This document shows, one piece after another, positions 51,298-53,535 of a stretch of 53,535 nt of DNA. This DNA comes from Hyphomicrobiales bacterium (GTDB lineage: Bacteria > Pseudomonadota > Alphaproteobacteria > Rhizobiales > Rhizobiaceae): positions 55,224 through 108,758 of the forward strand of contig UCEY01000045.1 of assembly GCA_900471605.1 (NCBI GenBank), in the 5' to 3' direction. The notes under the pieces are model-generated. The model ran no database searches, was not told the DNA's origin, and was given only the letters and a program-made list of their open reading frames with translations. Every line of letters begins with the position of its first letter. Positions within the stretch are counted from its first letter, which is position 1. Made by a program: the position numbers and the translations under genes.

Positions 51298-51678
51298 TTA
51301 TGCCGTCTTGCGGCCGATGCCGTTCCGCGCGACCGTGAACAGGAAGATCAGCATCGAGATGGCGGTGAGGATCGAGCCGATCGCCGCCAGCGCCTCGCCG
51401 CCCGAGGAAACCGCCATTGCGATGCCTGGCACGAGACAGAGCACGCCAAGAACAGCAAAGCCGAGATGCACCTTTGCCAGCAGGGTATCGGCCGCCGCCG
51501 GGGTCACGGTGTAATAGAGGCCGAAAAGCCCCATCGTCGTCCAGCCGACCAGGTTCAGGTGCGCGTGCGCCGGCGCCATCAGGTGGTCGCCGGAGATCGC
51601 CATGTGAATGCCCCAGAACATTCCGACGGTGACACAGAGCACGGCTGCGCCGAAGAAGCAGAAAGCGATATTTCTCAT
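51298..51678 (-). CDS. Small four-helix membrane protein, COX1-like module
   Basis: 126 residues, four hydrophobic helices (NIAFCFFGAAVLCVTVGMFW, HAHLNLVGWTTMGLFGLYY, and two more). HAHLN-x-GW resembles a segment of heme-copper oxidase subunit I that carries heme- or copper-ligand histidines, but the protein is only about a quarter of an oxidase and has no partner subunit here. Probably a heme-related or NnrS-like membrane protein; role unknown. GGGGGAAATCTG precedes the ATG. Confidence 0.62.
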   Translation of the reverse strand: MRNIAFCFFGAAVLCVTVGMFWGIHMAISGDHLMAPAHAHLNLVGWTTMGLFGLYYTVTPAAADTLLAKVHLGFAVLGVLCLVPGIAMAVSSGGEALAAIGSILTAISMLIFLFTVARNGIGRKTA

Positions 51679-51835
51679 CAGATTTCCCCCGAAATATGAA
51701 ATTCCTGCGCCATCTTGCAGGACCCGCAGCATAGCGGAAATCGGAATTTTATACATCGGTATTCGTTAGCTGCTTCTGATGTGCCACTGGGATCAAAACA
51801 GACGCTTCGCACGTTATTCGGCAGGAATATTGCCG

Positions 51836-52243
51836 ATGGATGGACAACAAATGGCCAGCCGCAATACACACCACAACATCTTCGACATCTTCTCGAGCGC
51901 GGTCGCCTCCTGGTCGGGAAAGCCCGTCGCATTTGTCGCTGCCGTCGCCCTGATCGTCATCTGGGGTGTTACCGGCCCGTTCTTCGGATTTTCGGAAACC
52001 TGGCAGCTGGTGGTCAACACCGGAACCACGATCATCACGTTCCTGATGGTCTTCGTCCTGCAGAACTCCCAGAACCGGGACGGCGAGGCGGTCCAGGCGA
52101 AGCTCGACGAACTGATCCTGTCGAGCCAGGCCGCCAACGAGTTCATCGGCATCGAGAAACTGGACGAGGAGCAGCTTCGCAAGCTGAGCGAAAGTCTGCA
52201 GCGTCGTGCCAAGGCGCTGGATCAGGAGGCGCAGAACGTCTAG
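51836..52243 (+). CDS. Low-affinity iron permease family protein
   Basis: 135 residues with two membrane helices (VAFVAAVALIVIWGVTG and TGTTIITFLMVFVLQNSQNRDGEA) and a C-terminal helix of about 55 residues. The FLMVFVLQNSQNRD block is the signature of PF04120. The name comes from yeast Fet4-type proteins; iron transport by these short bacterial forms is unproven. Start at 51836 preferred, with Met 51851 or 51779 as alternatives. Divergent from the COX1-like gene. Confidence 0.75.
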   Translation: MDGQQMASRNTHHNIFDIFSSAVASWSGKPVAFVAAVALIVIWGVTGPFFGFSETWQLVVNTGTTIITFLMVFVLQNSQNRDGEAVQAKLDELILSSQAANEFIGIEKLDEEQLRKLSESLQRRAKALDQEAQNV

Positions 52244-52257
52244 CGACTTCGGTCGCG

Positions 52258-52476
52258 TCAGCGACCGTCGTCGATCGGCGGATTGCTGTTGTCGAGCAGG
52301 GCCTGGGCGATGGACTTGCGCCGCGCGTCGTCGGTCATGGCGGAGCTGATGAGCCGCATGGCTTCCATGACGGCGGCCTCGCCGTGCTCGCGGTGAAGAC
52401 GGGCCATCGCTGCGGCGACCAGATTGGCGGTTGCCGTCGCCTGTTCTCTTTGCTCGTCGGTAAGATGCGGTTGCAT
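52258..52476 (-). CDS. Small hypothetical protein (72 aa)
   Basis: 72 residues (MQPHLTDEQREQATATANLV), helical, acidic, no membrane segment. A short AAGGACG lies upstream of this ATG; the longer frame to 52551 has a different composition and was rejected. It is convergent with the iron-permease gene. No function recognised. Confidence 0.5.
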   Translation of the reverse strand: MQPHLTDEQREQATATANLVAAAMARLHREHGEAAVMEAMRLISSAMTDDARRKSIAQALLDNSNPPIDDGR

Positions 52477-52578
52477 AGGCGTCCTTGCATTGCGGCGGCC
52501 GTTTGGGCATTTGCCCCATCCACTCGCAGAATTGACCAATGTCAAATGCAAGTGCGCCCCTGCGGCAAGGGGTCGCTT

Positions 52579-53319
52579 CTATTCCGGTGAGCGGAAATCC
52601 ACGAACTTGTTGTCGCGCACCACGAACAGGCGACCGGTATCGGTCGTCTCGGGAGAGGCAAGGAACAGGATCTTTTCGGCGACCTCCGACGGATGCGGCA
52701 GCGTTTCCGGATCTTCGCCGGGCACGGCCTGGGCGCGCATCGCGGTGCGGGTGGCGCCGGGATTGACGATGTTGACCTTGAGCGGCGTGTGGTTGGTCTC
52801 CGCCGCCCAGATGCGGGCCATGTTCTCGACCGCAGCCTTCGAGATCGAATAGGCGCCCCAGAAGGCCGGCGCCTTGGAGGCGACGCCCGACGACATGATG
52901 ATCGCCCGGCCGGCATCGGATTTGGTCAGGAGCGGCTCGACCGAGCGGATCAGCCGCCAGGTGGCGGTGACATTGGTCAGCATCACCTTTTCGAACACTT
53001 TCGCCTCGATATGGCCGAGCGGCGAGATGACCCCGAGGATGCCGGCATTGGCGACGAGAATGTCGAGCTTGCCCCAGCGCTCGAAGATCGAGGCGCCGAG
53101 CTTGTCGATCGCCTGCATATCGGTGATGTCGAAGGGAACCAGCGTGGCCGTGCCGCCCGCCGCCTTGATCGCGTCGTCGAGATCCTCGAGGCCGCCGACG
53201 GTGCGGGCGGTCGCGATCACGTGCGCGCCGGCTTTTGCCAGCGCCAGCGCCGTGAAATACCCGATGCCCCGCGACGCGCCCGTCACCAGCGCGATCCTGC
53301 CCTTCAGATCGATAGTCAT
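52579..53319 (-). CDS. SDR family oxidoreductase
   Basis: 246 residues, short-chain dehydrogenase fold: NAD(P)-binding TGASRGIG near the N-terminus, NAG in VANAGILG, catalytic Ser in MSSGVAS and Tyr-x3-Lys in YSISKAAV. The active site is complete. ATATARTVGGLEDL-type text after the second strand gives no clear preference for NADH or NADPH. Substrate unknown. The frame's 43-codon upstream extension is not conserved-looking. Confidence 0.9.
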   Translation of the reverse strand: MTIDLKGRIALVTGASRGIGYFTALALAKAGAHVIATARTVGGLEDLDDAIKAAGGTATLVPFDITDMQAIDKLGASIFERWGKLDILVANAGILGVISPLGHIEAKVFEKVMLTNVTATWRLIRSVEPLLTKSDAGRAIIMSSGVASKAPAFWGAYSISKAAVENMARIWAAETNHTPLKVNIVNPGATRTAMRAQAVPGEDPETLPHPSEVAEKILFLASPETTDTGRLFVVRDNKFVDFRSPE

Positions 53320-53519
53320 GTTCCAGTCCCTAATGCATGACGCAGCACCAAGGCCGCCATCCGTCGTCGAATCCTTGATGGAGAAGGGGCTGTTGCGCTT
53401 GTTCGAACGAGCGCCAACCTTCACCATTCCTATTCCTGTGCTTGTCACAGCGATCCGGCGCGCGCAAGTCCTTGCGCATGGGGGGAGTTTTTACGGTTGC
53501 CGAAGTGCGTGCGGCGCAC

Positions 53520-53535
53520 CCCCCTCTGTCCTGCC
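53520..53535. repeat. Edge copy of the short palindromic repeat, reversed
   Basis: The last 16 bases of the window are the reverse complement of 127-142, so the window ends inside a second, inverted copy of the repeat at 101-143. The rest of 53320-53519 has no gene; it contains a 16-bp palindrome (GCGCAAG-TC-CTTGCGC, 53462-53477) of unknown role. Confidence 0.6.

Noticed and set aside
1..53535. CRISPR array, tRNA, rRNA or complete insertion sequence
   Set aside because: No regularly spaced direct repeats, no cloverleaf or rRNA sequence and no transposase were recognised by eye on either strand.

Overview
The window is high-GC chromosomal DNA of an alphaproteobacterium, almost certainly Rhizobiales and most likely Rhizobiaceae (Rhizobium/Agrobacterium group). 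The evidence is the gene content (short Psd next to PssA, Atm1-type exporter, TIGR02301-type protein), dense gene packing with many 4-bp ATGA/GTGA overlaps, and several copies of intergenic repeats of the kind described in rhizobia as RIME elements. No tRNA, rRNA, CRISPR array, complete insertion sequence or prophage was seen. All product names come from reading the translated sequence; no database search was run.

Layout. 1-1.1 kb: DMT-family exporter. 1.36-4.26 kb: an apparent accessory island of three genes, namely a DUF3800/RNase-H-like protein, divergently a 'three-Cys-motif' DUF5131 (phage Gp37/Gp68) protein, and its partner TcmP. 4.3-6.3 kb: divergent TetR regulator and MFS transporter with two palindromic operators around a consensus promoter. 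6.5-10.9 kb: operon DUF2339 membrane protein, HD phosphohydrolase, MOSC protein. 11.4-14.2 kb: NMT1/SsuA-type ABC importer (binding protein, ATPase, permease) with a repeat inside the operon. 14.2-16.9 kb: HIT protein, Xre-RES toxin-antitoxin pair, MscS channel. 17-19 kb: coupled YgfZ, HD and tyrosine-phosphatase genes. 19.4-24.7 kb: small and hypothetical genes, NUDIX hydrolase, ParDE, YnfA, YedK/HMCES-type protein, LysE-type exporter. 24.9-26.4 kb: pssA and psd, the two-step route to phosphatidylethanolamine.

26.5-30.3 kb holds a single 1250-residue protein with about 15 HEAT-like repeats, two membrane segments and a C-terminal NACHT/STAND NTPase. Then follow an LLM flavin oxidoreductase, the Atm1-type exporter with a tiny coupled membrane protein, two exported or unknown proteins, a gene-poor stretch of 0.9 kb (35.4-36.4 kb), a LysM protein, a LOG protein, a DHCW cupin, a broken rarD, a PCMT-like methyltransferase, GST with a divergent HxlR regulator, a pentapeptide-repeat protein, a PRPP-synthetase homologue and citramalate synthase. 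46-49.1 kb is a six-gene chain in which each gene overlaps the next by 4 bp: vapB, vapC, three GFA-family genes and a prolyl iminopeptidase. The window ends with VOC, cysS, a small COX1-like membrane protein, an iron-permease-family protein, a small hypothetical gene and an SDR oxidoreductase.

The two loci most likely to be under-described systems are the DUF3800-like/DUF5131/TcmP island and the HEAT-membrane-NACHT protein. Both look like conflict or defence modules, but that is inference.
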